Source: Bacillus_BD sp963787345 (GTDB lineage Bacteria; Bacillota; Bacilli; Bacillales; Cytobacillaceae). From it: DNA of 64,000 bases. Shown one piece after another: positions 62,430 through 64,000 of this stretch. The DNA is taken from the NCBI GenBank assembly GCA_963787345.1, contig CAWBCW010000021.1, positions 81,556 to 145,555 on the forward strand. The letters run 5' to 3'. Positions within the stretch are counted from its first letter, which is position 1. Each line of letters starts with the position of its first letter. The notes under the pieces were generated by a model, which searched no databases, was not told the origin of the DNA, and saw only the letters and a program-made list of their open reading frames with translations. The position numbers and the translations under genes were made by a program.

Positions 62430-62903
62430 ATGAATATTATGGATATTGTAAAAGCTGATGCCTTTTGGGGGTTAGTTGGTGCTGTTATAGGTGGAGCTGT
62501 AAGTATAGTAGCTACTAAAATGCAGATTAAAGCACAGAATGAGGCTCAAAAAGCACAGCAGGAAGAACAGTATAACAAGACAATCTTAATTATAATGAGG
62601 TTTATTAAAAATGAGGTTAAGCATAATTATGAAGTATTTCTAGAAAATAATACAGCTTTTCCAATAATGCTGATTAAAAATTATACCTATACTAACTTTA
62701 TAAATGATTATGGGGGATATAGTATTAGCTCAAGTTTTGAATTTGTTACAGACCACTATGAAAAGTTTAAATATGAGATTGCCTATATGGGAAATGACTA
62801 TGCTAATGAAATTATTGATTTTTATGAGATGTTTGAGCTAATCAGTACTTTGGATTTTGGTCAGTGGTCAGAGGAGGAATTTTACTTCTTTAAACATAGA
62901 TAG
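62430..62903 (+). CDS. single-pass membrane protein with helical tail (unknown)
   Basis: A protein of 157 residues. Residues 12-28 form one glycine-rich membrane helix (WGLVGAVIGGAVSIVATKM), followed by a Gln/Glu-rich coil (KAQNEAQKAQQEEQYNK) and a soluble helical part. ATG 62430 has GGGTGAT upstream. Topologically similar to the converging protein at 62971. No family recognised; phage-type or defence membrane proteins often have this shape. Confidence 0.65.
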   Translation: MNIMDIVKADAFWGLVGAVIGGAVSIVATKMQIKAQNEAQKAQQEEQYNKTILIIMRFIKNEVKHNYEVFLENNTAFPIMLIKNYTYTNFINDYGGYSISSSFEFVTDHYEKFKYEIAYMGNDYANEIIDFYEMFELISTLDFGQWSEEEFYFFKHR

Positions 62904-62947
62904 GAAAGGTAGGGAATTTTCTTGTATCAGATTATGACCATTGGTAA

Positions 62948-62977
62948 GGGGAGCTACAAAAGCTCCTCTCTTATTTT
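62948..62977. terminator. terminator between converging membrane-protein genes
   Basis: GGGGAGCT pairs with AGCTCCTC around ACAAA, followed by TCTTATTTT. Confidence 0.75.
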
Positions 62978-63516
62978 GTCTCATACTCTACAAGTGCTCT
63001 TTCTAACTGGGCTGAAATCCTTTTTCCAATTTGGAGTAAAGTATTTACTGTTTCTAAGGTTATGTGTTGTTCTGTAAGTGATAAATTTATAGAGTAGTAG
63101 TAATATTCTAGGTTTACTAACAGGGGATGATCTTCCAAGTTGGGACTACTAACTTTACCATCAGATTTTTCAATAAATTCAATGGTGTCACTATGTTTTA
63201 TCCATTTATCCTGTTTTAGTGTTAAAGGTACACCTTGCTCTTCTTTACTAACATAAAGCATATCAAACTTATCCATTTTATTTTTAAAATTTATGAGCTG
63301 TATATTGTTAAATGTAATTTCCTTATTTACTGAATTAATAGCAATCCTTTCATTCTTGCTTTCTTGTGCTATGTCTCTTTTTCTTTGTTCTTTAAATTGT
63401 CTTTTTAAGTTTAGATAAGATATAGTACCTCCAATAGTAGCTCCAAGCAATGCAGATAACATAGGAATATATGTAGTAAATTGAGTTAAAGGGTTAGTAC
63501 TAATAGGTATAGGCAT
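62971..63516 (-). CDS. single-pass membrane protein with helical tail (unknown)
   Basis: A protein of 181 residues. One membrane helix near residues 15-35 with small-residue motif MLSALLGATIGGTISYLNL, then a basic coil (KRQFKEQRKRDIAQESKNER) and a soluble domain. ATG 63516 is preferred because GGAG lies 9 bases upstream. Same architecture as the protein at 62430 though sequence similarity is limited to the helix region. Function unknown. Confidence 0.65.
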   Translation of the reverse strand: MPIPISTNPLTQFTTYIPMLSALLGATIGGTISYLNLKRQFKEQRKRDIAQESKNERIAINSVNKEITFNNIQLINFKNKMDKFDMLYVSKEEQGVPLTLKQDKWIKHSDTIEFIEKSDGKVSSPNLEDHPLLVNLEYYYYSINLSLTEQHITLETVNTLLQIGKRISAQLERALVEYETK

Positions 63517-63607
63517 GATTTTTCTCTCCAATCAAAATATTTTCAAGTTATTATATTATTGTTTCTATAACTACCTGTATAAAGAAAAAGATTAAATTCA
63601 TTCCTCC

Positions 63608-63900
63608 TTATACTGCACTGTCTATATGAGTAACTAATATCCTGTTATACTTTGCATCCTCAATAGAGGCAATCATCTTAGCTAACTCAGGTCTATTCCA
63701 TTTTATAGAACTTTCTATTTCCTCATATAAATCAGGATTATTGTATCTTTTTGCTCAGCTAGTCTTAATAATGTTTCCCTCTGAGTATGCAGAGTCTCAT
63801 CTGCTCCATTTTCTCCCTCTCTAGATTTCCTTACATAAAGAGCTCCCTTTAATTTTGTTTCTGTTTTTACCCATCTTGTTTTCTCCTCCTGATAAGCTCT
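63608..63900 (-). pseudogene. N-terminal remnant of a serine recombinase
   Basis: Two frames on the minus strand carry ALYVRKSREGENGADETLHT then QRETLLRLAEQ, and after a frameshift YNNPDLYEEIESSIKWNRPE and LAKMIASIEDAKYNRILVTHID, then a stop. This is the catalytic domain of a large serine recombinase, including the active-site YVRKS and the VTHID strand. The DNA-binding parts are absent. It marks a former phage or integrative element. Confidence 0.75.
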
Positions 63901-64000
63901 GATTTTTTGCCTCTATTACTATAATTAGAGAGCTTTTTAAAGCTGTGAAATGATGTCAGAGCTGTTTGATTATTGGAGGATGAACTGTGTTTTACTTACT
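63901..64000. other. window end, no gene supported
   Basis: The last 100 bases show no frame that I can assign; any minus-strand gene here would continue outside the window. Confidence 0.3.

Noticed and set aside
1..64000. CRISPR arrays, tRNA or rRNA genes
   Set aside because: No regularly spaced repeats and no tRNA- or rRNA-like sequence were seen on either strand by eye.

Overview
The window looks like chromosomal DNA of a low-GC, Gram-positive, spore-forming member of the Bacillaceae (Neobacillus, Cytobacillus, Mesobacillus or a relative; I cannot name the species). Evidence is the strong AGGAGG-type ribosome binding sites, frequent TTG and GTG starts, lipobox lipoproteins, and recognisable Bacillus genes: a YhfW-like oxidoreductase, an MhqR-type quinone-stress regulon, a squalene-hopene cyclase (SqhC type), OpuC, KatE, CsbD and an Spx paralogue. 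No rRNA, tRNA or CRISPR array was seen.

Layout. 1-8.2 kb: a cut-off FAD oxidoreductase, then a DeoR regulator divergent from a UgpC/A/E/B-like ABC importer that is followed by a PHP-domain metallohydrolase and a HAD phosphatase, probably one uptake-and-dephosphorylation operon. 8.3-12 kb: a structured leader RNA of unknown class before a paired SMR exporter, then an ECF sigma / HTH / RodA-like operon. 12-23.6 kb: SRPBCC protein, exonuclease-BRCT protein, GTP cyclohydrolase II, then a dispersed electrophile/quinone detoxification set (DoxX, AzoR, ring-cleaving dioxygenase, flavin reductase, FMN reductase) with an MhqR-like operator. Between them lies a large PfkB-like/AAA+/RyR fusion. 23.8-28.8 kb: FAD desaturase-like enzyme, CBO0543 and DUF2515 proteins, squalene-hopene cyclase. 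29-34.3 kb: arylsulfotransferase-like protein with an SsuABC-like importer and an amidohydrolase. 35-38.9 kb: SDR and an OpuC-like osmolyte importer. 39.7-46.9 kb: aromatic catabolism (4-hydroxybenzoate hydroxylase, ACMSD-type decarboxylase, benzaldehyde and aryl-alcohol dehydrogenases, two IclR regulators). 47-57 kb: DadA-like oxidase, Staygreen homologue, large catalase, truncated 5'-nucleotidase, Spx paralogue, CsbD, lipoprotein and an MscS channel.

57-64 kb: a hemolysin/CorC gene is broken by a solo tnpB element and its 3' end is joined at about 59,020 to an AT-rich accessory segment. That segment holds gene relics, a PIN-like nuclease, a neighbouring gene switched off by an expanded AAATG pentanucleotide tract, two related small proteins (one broken), two convergent single-pass membrane proteins and a decayed serine recombinase.

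Three otherwise normal genes (an SsuB-like ATPase, opuCA and katE) each carry a single-base frameshift. This is either real decay or residual sequencing error and affects how the window should be read. Several families of short intergenic repeats (GGGTC...GACCC hairpins, a 105-bp terminator duplicate and a GAACCGTCCCC-type element) are scattered through the core genes. The strongest candidates for something undescribed are the PfkB/AAA+/RyR protein (19.8-22.5 kb), the PIN nuclease with its repeat-silenced partner (59.8-61.8 kb), and the structured RNA before the SMR pair (8.38-8.60 kb).
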